NCBI RefSeq assembly: GCF_013204885.1
Contig: NZ_JABMKX010000001.1
Span: 291,284-355,283, forward strand
Direction: 5' to 3'
Source of the DNA: Paenibacillus tritici
Lineage (GTDB): Bacteria; Bacillota; Bacilli; Paenibacillales; Paenibacillaceae
Length of the DNA stretch: 64,000 nt
Positions 1-7,670 of the stretch are shown piece by piece. The position numbers and the translations under genes were made by a program. Position 1 is the first letter of the stretch. Each line of letters opens with the position of its first letter. The notes beneath the pieces were generated by a model. It was not told where the DNA came from. It did no database searches and worked only from the letters and a program-made list of their open reading frames with translations.

Positions 1-384
1 AGAATAAGTGCACCTGAATTCATTGGACACGGGCTAGTTGAGTAAATAAGGGGTATTAGTGCACCTCAATCCACCGGACGCTACCCAAATGAGCGAATGA
101 AGAGCATAAGTGCACCTGAATTCATTGGACACGGGCTAGTTGAGTAAATAAGGGGTATTAGTGCACCTCAATCCACCGGACGCTACCCAAATGAGCGAAT
201 GAAGAGCATAAGTGCACCTGAATTCATCGGACACGGGCTAATTGAGTAAATAAGGAGTATTAGTGCACCTGAATTCATTGAACACAGGCTAGTTGAGTAA
301 ATAAGGGGTATTAGTGCACCTGATACCACCGGACGCCACCCAAATGATCGACTAAGGAGCATAAGTGCACCTGATACCACCAGA
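1..384. repeat. 51-bp tandem array with GTGCAC cores (array 1)
   Basis: Eight AGTGCACCT cores start at 7, 58, 109, 160, 211, 262, 313 and 364, an exact 51-bp period with no slippage. Two unit variants alternate at first (one with GAATTCATTGGACACGG after the core, one with CAATCCACCGGACGC) and become mixed later. GTGCAC is itself a palindrome. The array may extend beyond the left edge of the window. The minus strand stays open across it because 51 is a multiple of 3, giving a 17-residue periodic peptide, but no ribosome site supports translation. The same family recurs at 48055-48462. Confidence 0.95.
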
Positions 385-457
385 GGAAAAGGCGGATGAA
401 AGATTGCCTTTAAAAGTTGCAAGCGCCGCATAAACTTTTACATCATTCACCATTCAT

Positions 458-1117
458 CTACTCAATTGAGTTTGTCCTTCCCAGCATTAGTCCGGTGTAT
501 GTGATATGATCCTGCGATTGGATCTGGAACATCGTACTGCCTAATCTACGGCTGTCCCGGTAGGCGGTGATTTCCAGAATGCTCTCAGCGGCTGCTGATG
601 GTGAAGAGTTGTCTGCCAATGGAGACCAATAGATGGTGTCACCTGACTTAACGGTTGCTTGCTGTCCCTGCGGGATCACCTTGGAATCCGCCGGATTCCA
701 CATTAGCAGTTCTCCCTCCGAGGCTTGTAAGTCAATGGTGTCAGCACCATCAGCAACAATGTTTATGGGGAAGCCCGGTACACTGCTCATGAATACAGAG
801 TATCGGCCGAGCGGGAATTCAACATCCGGTTGCACCACTAAGGGAACTCCATCTCCAGCATAGGCGGTAACTGTGAACCCTTTATACAGGATCGAAGGAT
901 TGGCCTGATCCCCGTTGCGGTCAAGAAGAGGTCCTCCAATGGCTAGTAAGAGTATTATCATGCAAGAACTTGCGATGACCGTGAACCTCCTGCGAAGACT
1001 CCAGAATGGGGTTGGAGAAGCACCGGAATTCAGGCTGACTCTGCGGATGAAGGATTGTTTAAAAGCATCGTCTGCGTGCATTTCGTTCATCCCGTTTACA
1101 TACTTATTTTTCATCAT
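458..1117 (-). CDS. Single-pass membrane protein, possibly anti-sigma-like, unknown function
   Basis: About 219 residues. The ATG at 1117 is preferred because GGGGGA lies about 8 nt upstream; a TTG two codons earlier is possible. Residues about 48-64 form one hydrophobic segment (IASSCMIILLLAIGG) after a short, basic, cytoplasmic-looking stretch, so the C-terminal 150 residues probably lie outside the cell. The outer part is beta-rich with no motif I recognise. This layout (short inner tail, one membrane helix, outer domain) is common in anti-sigma or sigma-linked proteins of Paenibacillus, but no sigma gene lies next to it. Function not assigned. Confidence 0.7.
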   Translation of the reverse strand: MMKNKYVNGMNEMHADDAFKQSFIRRVSLNSGASPTPFWSLRRRFTVIASSCMIILLLAIGGPLLDRNGDQANPSILYKGFTVTAYAGDGVPLVVQPDVEFPLGRYSVFMSSVPGFPINIVADGADTIDLQASEGELLMWNPADSKVIPQGQQATVKSGDTIYWSPLADNSSPSAAAESILEITAYRDSRRLGSTMFQIQSQDHITYTGLMLGRTNSIE

Positions 1118-1210
1118 CGTCAAAATCCCCCATCAGCTTATGCTTCATACTTTATGAAAATCTGCTGATTCCTCAATGCTCCTAGTCCATCCTAGTCCAG
1201 ATCCAGCAAT

Positions 1211-1238
1211 AAAGGCCACCCGGCATGGAGTGGCCTTT
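1211..1238 (-). terminator. Intrinsic terminator of the SLH gene
   Basis: AAAGGCCAC pairs with GTGGCCTTT around a short loop just downstream of the minus-strand SLH gene. The T-rich tail on that strand is weak. Confidence 0.6.
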
Positions 1239-1280
1239 ATCTATATCATACGCGGGGGAGCGGTATGAATCGTATCTGAC

Positions 1281-1958
1281 TTACTTAACTTCTGAACCGC
1301 CATCGCTGACGGAGTTCAGGTATTCCAGGGCGTTGTACAGCATGATTGCTGCTTCAGCGCGGGTAATCTTGCTTTTGGGATTGAACTTGCCGCTGGCATC
1401 AAGCGTATTGATCTTGTATTTCAGTGAACGCTGGATCGTACCCTGGTAAGAAGGCTCCAGCGCATCTGCATCCGCAATATCCACCGGAACAATATTGATC
1501 ATCGGCAGGTTGCCGGCCTTCTCCACACCCTGAATCAGCAGGGTAGTGAACAGCTCTTTGGTCATCGGCTTGGCGGGATCAATATCGGCAGGAATGTTTA
1601 CGCCGTTATAGTGCGCATTGATGAAGGCTTCGGCGTACCAGGCATTATCTTTTACCTTGGAGAAAAGCGCACTTGCCTGTGGTGCCTTATTGAAATCAAT
1701 CGCTGCCAGGCTAAGCTGGAGACCGCCGGAGATAAACTGTATCCCTTGCGCTGTAGTTACTGTGGATGCCGGCAGAAATTGGGTGTCGGAGATTCCTTTG
1801 ATCAGGCCCTGTTCCTTCAGAGAGTTGATCTTATCCTTACCGGTCACCTGGTCGATATCCTTAAAGCTGCTGCCTGCTGCAAAAATTTGTCCGCCAAGAG
1901 AGAAGGAAAGGAGGGTTACTGCTGTAAAAGCTGCGATCGTGTTTTTTTTCATACTCAT
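1281..1958 (-). CDS. Secreted S-layer homology (SLH) domain protein
   Basis: About 225 residues. An N-terminal signal peptide (basic MKKN, hydrophobic core, cleavage near FAAG) is followed by SLH-like modules: FKDI at the start of the mature protein, a middle module with WYAEAFINAHYNGV and a C-terminal one with KSKITRAEAAIMLYNAL. SLH modules bind pyruvylated secondary cell-wall polymers, so the protein is probably held at the cell surface. There is no other catalytic domain. The RBS AGAGGTGG lies 7 nt before the first ATG. It is monocistronic, with a terminator at 1211-1238. Confidence 0.85.
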   Translation of the reverse strand: MSMKKNTIAAFTAVTLLSFSLGGQIFAAGSSFKDIDQVTGKDKINSLKEQGLIKGISDTQFLPASTVTTAQGIQFISGGLQLSLAAIDFNKAPQASALFSKVKDNAWYAEAFINAHYNGVNIPADIDPAKPMTKELFTTLLIQGVEKAGNLPMINIVPVDIADADALEPSYQGTIQRSLKYKINTLDASGKFNPKSKITRAEAAIMLYNALEYLNSVSDGGSEVK

Positions 1959-2048
1959 CTGAATTCCACCTCTATTATAGGGTTGGGCCGTTCGGCCTGT
2001 ATCAACTCCTCTAACGTAATGGGATCAGAAAAGGTTGCAAGCGTATAA

Positions 2049-2064
2049 ATCCCGATCTGCGGGA
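2049..2064 (-). terminator. Possible short terminator of the 2073-2648 gene
   Basis: On the minus strand TCCCG pairs with CGGGA across a 5-nt loop and is followed by TTTAT. The stem is short, so this is tentative. Confidence 0.35.
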
Positions 2065-2072
2065 CTCGTCAG

Positions 2073-2648
2073 CTACATCATTTCCTGAAACAGGAGGTTG
2101 CGGTAAGGGTACTTGCTGAACCTGGTTTTGAACAGCAGCGCTATTCCGCTTTCTTCAATGGTAACGGATTTCAGTGACGGGGTCTTCACCAGCCTGCGCA
2201 CCATGCTCCTTACCGCGCGGGTGTCCTTACGCCGGATGGCCGCAGCCATAGATTCCGCGAACCTACGGTTAACCGCCAGCTCCCGGTACAGCGGAATAAG
2301 GGAACGTGCGATGTAGCGGTGGGCGTCAGTATTGAAGGTGAACCGCACGGTGCCCGGCGGAATCGTGGTTCCGTTGGTGTAGAAGGCAACCGGCAGCGGA
2401 AACGGAAAGGAGATGAAATAACCGATACCGTTCGTTCCGTAATTCTCCGCCCCCGCAAGAGCCGGAATGCTGGAGAGTAGTCTGCCCATCAGGTCCAGGT
2501 CTGCAGTGACAACAGCGGTTGACCATTGCCTGGCAAAACTGCGGTTTCCGGCAATTTTGCGGTAGAAGGGCAGCATAGCCGTAGCTACTGTGCGCAGTAC
2601 GCGGGCTGTCACAAGTCTCTGCGTCTGCTTAGGTTGTACTTTTGCCAT
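2073..2648 (-). CDS. Hypothetical protein with an internal duplication
   Basis: About 191 residues, no signal peptide. The ATG at 2648 is preferred because GTGAGG sits 9 nt before it; a GTG and an ATG further upstream are in frame. Two related helical segments are visible: one near the N-terminus (VATAMLPFYRKIAGNRSFAR) and one in the second half (YIARSLIPLYRELAVNRRFA), each followed by a second helix ending near a proline. A beta segment rich in Phe and Pro (YFISFPFPLPVAF) lies between them. I do not recognise the family. It is strongly basic and Arg-rich. Confidence 0.6.
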   Translation of the reverse strand: MAKVQPKQTQRLVTARVLRTVATAMLPFYRKIAGNRSFARQWSTAVVTADLDLMGRLLSSIPALAGAENYGTNGIGYFISFPFPLPVAFYTNGTTIPPGTVRFTFNTDAHRYIARSLIPLYRELAVNRRFAESMAAAIRRKDTRAVRSMVRRLVKTPSLKSVTIEESGIALLFKTRFSKYPYRNLLFQEMM

Positions 2649-2900
2649 CCCGATCATCCTCACTTTTAAGAGATTAGTTTATATAGAGTATGGGGAAAGG
2701 GCACACTTCGGAATGGGCGGAATCTGATTCAGCGGAAATATTATGTAGGGATGCAGCCAGAGAAAGGGGCTATTGCGGGGAAGTGATGTTATACTGGTGT
2801 CAGGACTTTTCATTGGCCTGCAAGTTTGTTATGCTTATATCGTAAGGATTACTAATTATTCTGTGGAAAATGTTCGACTTCCGGAAAGGTGGGAACCCGG

Positions 2901-3374
2901 GTGAACCGAGTGACAAATATCAGCCAGCAGTTTGCGGCTCATAATTATAAGCTTACGCCTCAGCGCGAAGCTATCGTGAGGATACTGCTGGATAATGAGA
3001 AGGATCATTTAAGCGTGGAAGAGGTATATATGCTGGTTAAGCGTAAGTTTCCGCATCTGGGGCTTGCGACCGTGTACCGGACCTTGGAGCTGCTGTGTGA
3101 ACTTCATATTGTTCAAAAGATGAATTTCGGCGACGGTGTGGCGCGTTATGATCTGCGCGACGACGATCATATGCATATGCATCATCACCTGATCTGCAAT
3201 GTATGCGGGAAGCTGGAGGAGATCAAGGATGACTGGCTGCTGGAGCTTGAGGCACGGGTGGCCCGTGAATATGGCTTCAGTGTGACGGATCACCGCCTTG
3301 ATTTCAAAGGCACCTACAATAGCTGCCAAAAAAACGGCTGCAAGGGCGACAAGGAATGCCGTGCTGTCTCTTAA
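2901..3374 (+). CDS. fur: Ferric uptake regulator (Fur)
   Basis: About 157 residues from the GTG at 2901, chosen because AAAGGTGGG lies about 8 nt upstream; a GTG at 2889 overlaps that RBS. The N-terminal winged helix carries YKLTPQREAIVRILL and LGLATVYRTLELL, diagnostic of the Fur family. The metal region has the His-rich MHMHHHLIC stretch, CNVCGK and a C-terminal CQKNGC pair, fitting a structural zinc site plus an Fe(II) sensing site. FGDGVARYDLR matches Bacillus Fur better than PerR or Zur. It represses iron-uptake genes when iron is replete. Monocistronic, followed by a strong terminator. Confidence 0.93.
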   Translation: MNRVTNISQQFAAHNYKLTPQREAIVRILLDNEKDHLSVEEVYMLVKRKFPHLGLATVYRTLELLCELHIVQKMNFGDGVARYDLRDDDHMHMHHHLICNVCGKLEEIKDDWLLELEARVAREYGFSVTDHRLDFKGTYNSCQKNGCKGDKECRAVS

Positions 3375-3398
3375 GCTGCAACCTTAATACACAAAAAT

Positions 3399-3433
3399 GG
3401 CGCCGGGCTGAATAATCAGCCAAGCGCCTTTTT
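3399..3433. terminator. Bidirectional terminator between fur and the AIM24 gene
   Basis: GGCGC (3399) pairs with GCGCC (3424), with an inner GGCTG/CAGCC stem. T runs flank it on both strands, so it can serve both convergent genes. Confidence 0.85.
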
Positions 3434-3493
3434 GCTGTGCAGCCAGAGCAAATGTCGAACCTATGCGGCCGTTTCTCCATCCGCCCGCTGCCG

Positions 3494-4174
3494 CTATGCC
3501 CGGCTCGGCACGAAGGATTTGATCCAGGTTCCGAAGCTTCCCGGGTTGCGGGTCTGTACCAGCACCACGCCTTCGCCGCGGAAACGGCAGACTAACGCTT
3601 CACCGCTGGTTAAGCTGTTCAGCCAGCCGGAGGCTGCCTTCTCGACCTTGTATTCCATGTAGTCCGGCCAGGCCACGAGGTGACCGTTATCAATGATCAT
3701 CTCCTCGCCCGGGCCGAGATTAATGGCATGGATCGCTCCGAAGGAGGAGAGGAAGACGGTTCCTCGGCCGCTGATCTCCACAATGAAGAAGCCTTCGCCG
3801 GAGAATAATCCGCGTGTCAGATTCTGCATCTTGGTGTTGACCTGAATGCCTTGGGTTCCTGCCAGGAAACCGTCCTTCTGGACCATCAGCTTGTACGATC
3901 CGTCCAGCTCAATGGCCTGAACATCCCCGATCGCTCCGGGTGACAGCAGAACTTCGCTCTGCCCGCGGGTTGCGGTCAGCTCCTGGAAGAAGAATTTCTC
4001 CCCGCTCAGCATCCGGCCGAGACCGCGCATAATACCGCCGTCCACCGTTCCTCTCAGCTCCACATTCGGAGACATGGCGACCATCGCCCCCATCTCGGCC
4101 TTAACGCTCTCCCCCGGCTCCAGCAGGACCTTCAGCATGGCGAAGGCGCCGTCATACAGCACATCGTATTTCAT
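3494..4174 (-). CDS. AIM24 / TIGR00266 family protein
   Basis: About 226 residues, cytosolic, all-beta. It shows the AIM24 (DUF124) pattern: a start like MKYDVLYDGAFAMLKVLLEPGE, the block MGAMVAMSPNVELRG, the glycine-rich GLGRMLSGEKFFFQELTA, then LSPGAIGDVQAIEL and a repeated FLSSFGAIHAINLGPGEE. This is a double-stranded beta-helix family with tryptophan-attenuator-binding-like repeats; its biochemical role in bacteria is unclear. The ATG has GAGGGGGG close upstream. It converges on fur and shares its terminator. Confidence 0.9.
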   Translation of the reverse strand: MKYDVLYDGAFAMLKVLLEPGESVKAEMGAMVAMSPNVELRGTVDGGIMRGLGRMLSGEKFFFQELTATRGQSEVLLSPGAIGDVQAIELDGSYKLMVQKDGFLAGTQGIQVNTKMQNLTRGLFSGEGFFIVEISGRGTVFLSSFGAIHAINLGPGEEMIIDNGHLVAWPDYMEYKVEKAASGWLNSLTSGEALVCRFRGEGVVLVQTRNPGSFGTWIKSFVPSRA

Positions 4175-4414
4175 ACATTGTTCCCCCCCTCATTCTGCGG
4201 TTGGCTTCCATGGCCACAGGTATGTAGCTTGCTCTTCAAGAATACTGTACCAGACTGTTCTACTGCAAGCCGCGCAGCAGGCAGGCAATAGCTGCCGGGC
4301 GGCAACAGACGGATATAATCAACTATACCGGGTAGCCGGAAGGGAATTATGTTAATATGGTAATAACAGTGCAGCCGCACTGAATATATGAGAAGACAAG
4401 GAGTGTCGCCGCTT

Positions 4415-4630
4415 ATGGCACGTACAAGAACACAGAAGGCTCTGCTGAAGGCACAGCGCTCCGGCACCTGGTGTGCGGAAAGAAACCGCAGGATGAATCA
4501 GGATTACGGCGCCATCTCCCAGCATGTCAGAATGACACCCGGCAAACGCCAGCAATTGAATAAGGTCAAACACAAGGAGCGGATCTTCCATGATGGCGCT
4601 CCTTTTGCATGTCCGGGGGCGGCTGCCTGA
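4415..4630 (+). CDS. Small basic protein, conserved Bacilli type
   Basis: About 71 residues from the ATG at 4415, which has AAGGAG at 4398-4403; an upstream ATG at 4388 has no RBS. The N-terminus (MARTRTQKALLKAQRSG) resembles a small family of uncharacterised Bacilli proteins that I know only by this pattern. It is highly basic, with many Arg, Lys and Gln and no membrane segment, so nucleic-acid binding is conceivable but not shown. Its last codons overlap a terminator-like hairpin at 4574-4606, which is odd and may mean the C-terminus was remodelled. Confidence 0.6.
   Translation: MARTRTQKALLKAQRSGTWCAERNRRMNQDYGAISQHVRMTPGKRQQLNKVKHKERIFHDGAPFACPGAAA
4574..4606. terminator. Terminator hairpin inside the 3' end of a small gene
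   Basis: AAGGAGCG (4574-4581) pairs perfectly with CGCTCCTT (4597-4604), with a short T run on the plus strand. It lies inside the last codons of the 4415 gene and ahead of the convergent AraC gene end. Confidence 0.6.
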
Positions 4631-4633
4631 AGC

Positions 4634-5452
4634 TTAAGCCTGTGCCCTGCTATGAATACGGTATTGCTTGGGCGACATGCCGAACCGGCCCCTGAAGATA
4701 CGGTGGAAGTAGGTATAGTTCGCAAATCCGCAGGTCTCGGAGACATGCTCGAGCGGCATGGGACTGAATGTGATTTTCTCCCGTGCCATATCCAGCCTTA
4801 CATCATTTACATATTTGACAATCGTTGTGCCGAACGCTTCCTTGAACAGATGGACTGCACGGGAGACGGAGATATCTACGTGAGCAGCCACATCCTCAAG
4901 CCTGAAGGCGTAAGAGGCATGTTCTTCGACGTACTGCTTCATCCGGTAAGCCAGATAGGCCTTGGGTGAGATCACGGGCTGATCCGTCATCAGCCGGTCA
5001 ATCTCCATGCACAGAATCTGCAGATAACACGATGAGATATCCGGTGAGGAATCCGACAAACGGCGCTGCTCCAGCACAAGCTGGCGGAACAATCCAAGGA
5101 TATGATCGCTTAACGGAAGCCGGAGAACTGCCGGACGCTGCTTCCGCCCCCACCACTCCTCAATCCAGGGTCCGCTGCAAAATATATGATAGTCGCCGCT
5201 CTCAATCCGCGGTTTGCCGACAGGATAGACCTCTTTGTCAATACTCAGGTAATAAGGGTCAGTGGGTGCGAACAGCATGAGATCGCCGCTCTCAACGGTG
5301 GTGATGGCTCCATTCTCCCGGGTCCGGCTGCGTCCTTCGGTCTGCAGGCGCAGCAGATAATACTGCACACCTTCACTGCGGGACATATGAAACGGCTTGC
5401 GGTGGAAGGAGAATCCGGCAGATAGAATGTGACAAGCTGTGGTCTGTGTCAT
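4634..5452 (-). CDS. AraC family transcriptional regulator
   Basis: About 272 residues. The N-terminal half is a cupin-like sensing domain (VESGDLMLFAPTDPYYL), and the C-terminal 100 residues carry two helix-turn-helix motifs: LEDVAAHVDISVSRAVHLFKE and CGFANYTYFHRIFRGRFGMS, the second being the AraC signature, ending in PKQYR. It is divergent from the sugar operon starting at 5764, with a 311-bp shared upstream region. By context it probably senses the sugar or intermediate handled by that operon and activates it. RBS GGAGG close to the ATG. Confidence 0.88.
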   Translation of the reverse strand: MTQTTACHILSAGFSFHRKPFHMSRSEGVQYYLLRLQTEGRSRTRENGAITTVESGDLMLFAPTDPYYLSIDKEVYPVGKPRIESGDYHIFCSGPWIEEWWGRKQRPAVLRLPLSDHILGLFRQLVLEQRRLSDSSPDISSCYLQILCMEIDRLMTDQPVISPKAYLAYRMKQYVEEHASYAFRLEDVAAHVDISVSRAVHLFKEAFGTTIVKYVNDVRLDMAREKITFSPMPLEHVSETCGFANYTYFHRIFRGRFGMSPKQYRIHSRAQA

Positions 5453-5763
5453 GAGTCCTCCAGAATAATTAAATGATAAGCAGATTGTTCATGTTTTAAT
5501 CATATTATTCATTTTATTATATACGCTTTCATATTACCATGTAGCTAAGCAAAAAAACATACAATTGATGTGGAGGACGCCGTATTGCGGCGCTAATCGC
5601 TATATTTACAAACTCTGGGAGCATTGGATGAAACCAAGAGAAAGCTATACCCTCCAATGGTTACAGCCCGTTTGTTCAGGTGATGCACTCCGGGAAACCG
5701 GCTGAAGAGTGCGGCGGCGGCAAGAGCAGGATGACTCCGGATCAAACAAGGAGTGGAATAGGG
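5453..5763. promoter_or_regulatory. Divergent regulatory region, AraC gene / sugar operon
   Basis: No gene fits here. The first 90 bp next to the AraC gene is AT-rich and holds a cre-like half site around 5515-5530 (CGCTTTCA right half matches the catabolite-control consensus; the left half has two mismatches). Further in are an inverted CGCCGTATTGCGGCG around 5579-5593 and the RBS AAGGAG of the first operon gene. The AraC operator should lie here but I cannot place it. Confidence 0.4.
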
Positions 5764-6531
5764 ATGTTGAAGGTTGGACTTCAGCTGTACACGCTAAGAG
5801 AAGAACTGGAACAGGATTTCGAGGGAACGATACGTAAGGTAGCCGAGCTGGGCTACAGCGGTGTGGAATTCTTCCACTATTTCGGCCGTACGGCCGGGCA
5901 AGTGAAGGCGCTGCTCGAGGAGACAGGACTGGTTGCTGTCGGAGCGCATCGCCCGTATGAAGCCATGCTGAATGATACAGAGCAGGAGATCAGCTTCAAC
6001 CTGGAGATTGGCAACCGCAATCTGATCGTGCCTTATCTGACAGAAGAACAGCGCAATTGGCCTGAAGTAGCGGCTGGCCTGCGGGTGATTGGTGAGAAAT
6101 GCCTGGCAGGCGGAGCGGTTCTGTCTTATCATAATCATGATTTTGAATTCACGGAGAAGGTTGACGGCCAGCCTGCATTCGATTATCTGTTCGAAGCGGT
6201 GCCTGCAGAGCAGCTTCAAGTGGAGATGGATACCTGCTGGGTGTATTACGGCGGATATGATCCGGCAGAATATATCCATAAGTACGCAGGACGGCTGCCG
6301 ATCATCCACCTTAAGGATCTGAAGAAACGTGAAGACGGCTCACCGGAGACTGTAGTGCTGGGTGAAGGTGAAGTCGATCTGGCTGCGATTATTGAAGCGG
6401 CTGCAGCCGCCGGTGTGGAATGGGCAGTGGTAGAACAGGACTTTTGCAGCCGTTCCCCGCTGGACAGTGTGGCTGACAGCTTGAACTGGATCAAAACTTA
6501 CGAGAACCAAGGAGGAAATATTCATGTCTAA
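5764..6531 (+). CDS. Sugar phosphate isomerase/epimerase (TIM barrel)
   Basis: About 255 residues from the ATG at 5764, chosen for AAGGAG about 10 nt upstream; longer frames start at 5680 without an RBS. It is an AP-endonuclease-2-like TIM barrel (xylose isomerase-like family): VGLQLYTLREE at the first strand, YSGVEFFHYFG, LSYHNHDFEF, VEMDTCWVYYGG, IIHLKDLK and WAVVEQDF. The His, Asp, His and Glu in the last four motifs are the usual divalent-metal ligands. First gene of the operon; it overlaps the next by 8 bp, so the two are translationally coupled. Probably epimerises or isomerises a keto-sugar or inositol-type substrate. Confidence 0.87.
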   Translation: MLKVGLQLYTLREELEQDFEGTIRKVAELGYSGVEFFHYFGRTAGQVKALLEETGLVAVGAHRPYEAMLNDTEQEISFNLEIGNRNLIVPYLTEEQRNWPEVAAGLRVIGEKCLAGGAVLSYHNHDFEFTEKVDGQPAFDYLFEAVPAEQLQVEMDTCWVYYGGYDPAEYIHKYAGRLPIIHLKDLKKREDGSPETVVLGEGEVDLAAIIEAAAAAGVEWAVVEQDFCSRSPLDSVADSLNWIKTYENQGGNIHV

Positions 6532-7621
6532 CAAACTCAAAATTGCTATTATCGGTTGCGGTGGTATCGCAAACGGCAAACATATGCCAAGTCTTGCCCG
6601 TCAGGCGGATGCTGAAATGGTGGCATTCTGTGATATCGTCGAAGAACGTGCTGTGGAGGCAGCAAAGACCTACGGTGCGGAAGGCGCTGCTGTATTTACC
6701 GATTTCCGTGAGCTGCTGGCTACGGGCGGATTCGATATCGTGCATGTATGCACTCCGAATGACAGCCATTCCGAGATTACAGTAGCTGCCCTGGAAGCCG
6801 GTAACCATGTGCTGTGTGAGAAGCCTATGGCCAAGACTACGGCACAGGCGAAGGAAATGCTTGACGCGGCCAAGCGCACAGGCAAGAAATTGTCGATCGC
6901 TTATCAGAACCGTTACCGCGCGGACAGCGAATACCTGAAGGGGCTGTGCGAGGAAGGGGAGCTCGGCGATATCTATTACGGCAAGGCCATCGCACTTCGC
7001 CGCCGCGCTGTTCCAACCTGGGGCGTATTCCTGGATGAAGAGAAGCAGGGCGGAGGACCGCTGATTGATATCGGTACACATGCACTGGATCTGACGCTCT
7101 GGCTGATGGATAACTACAAGCCGCGTATGGTTGTAGGCTCTACCTTCCACAAGCTGGGCCAGAAGAAGAATGCCGCGAATGCGTTCGGTCCGTGGGACCC
7201 AGAACAATTCAAGGTTGAAGATTCCGCTTTCGGCTTCATTACGATGGAGAACGGTGCTACAATTGTACTCGAAGCCAGCTGGGCGCTGAATGTGTCCGAA
7301 TTTGGCGAAGCTAAGACCCTGCTCGCCGGTACGGAAGGCGGAGCGGACATGAAGGACGGCCTGCGTCTGAACGGCGAACGTGCCGGAAGACTGTATGAGA
7401 CCAAAGTCGATCTTGCCTCCGGCGGTGTAGCCTTCTACAGCGGTGCAGCAGAGAACGAAGCCGACCGTGAAGCCCGTCTGTGGCTTGAAGCGGTCAGAGA
7501 AGACAAGGACCCGGTTGTTCTGCCGGAGCAGGCCTTCGTAGTCACCCAGATCCTTGAAGCAGTGTATGAATCGGCACGTACCGGACGCGCAGTTTATTTT
7601 GACGGAAGCGCAGACAACTAA
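6524..7621 (+). CDS. Gfo/Idh/MocA family NAD(P)-dependent dehydrogenase (1)
   Basis: About 365 residues. A Rossmann fold starts at once (IAIIGCGGIANGKHMPSL), followed by VHVCTPNDSHSEI and the family's CEKPMAK motif with the catalytic lysine. The substrate-side GGGPLIDIGTHALDLTLW carries the conserved Asp and His. Such enzymes oxidise a sugar or inositol hydroxyl, often at C3, to a ketone. It is flanked by a TIM-barrel isomerase and a second dehydrogenase, which fits a 3-keto-sugar route. RBS GGAGG inside the end of the preceding gene. Confidence 0.92.
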   Translation: MSNKLKIAIIGCGGIANGKHMPSLARQADAEMVAFCDIVEERAVEAAKTYGAEGAAVFTDFRELLATGGFDIVHVCTPNDSHSEITVAALEAGNHVLCEKPMAKTTAQAKEMLDAAKRTGKKLSIAYQNRYRADSEYLKGLCEEGELGDIYYGKAIALRRRAVPTWGVFLDEEKQGGGPLIDIGTHALDLTLWLMDNYKPRMVVGSTFHKLGQKKNAANAFGPWDPEQFKVEDSAFGFITMENGATIVLEASWALNVSEFGEAKTLLAGTEGGADMKDGLRLNGERAGRLYETKVDLASGGVAFYSGAAENEADREARLWLEAVREDKDPVVLPEQAFVVTQILEAVYESARTGRAVYFDGSADN

Positions 7622-7670
7622 GGGTATCTCCCGGTTCACGCGACTATCAGACCAAACAGGAGTGGAATCC

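Noticed and set aside
1..384. CRISPR array
   Set aside because: The units are contiguous and alike over their whole length, with no unique spacers and no cas genes nearby. The same holds for the other 51-bp arrays.
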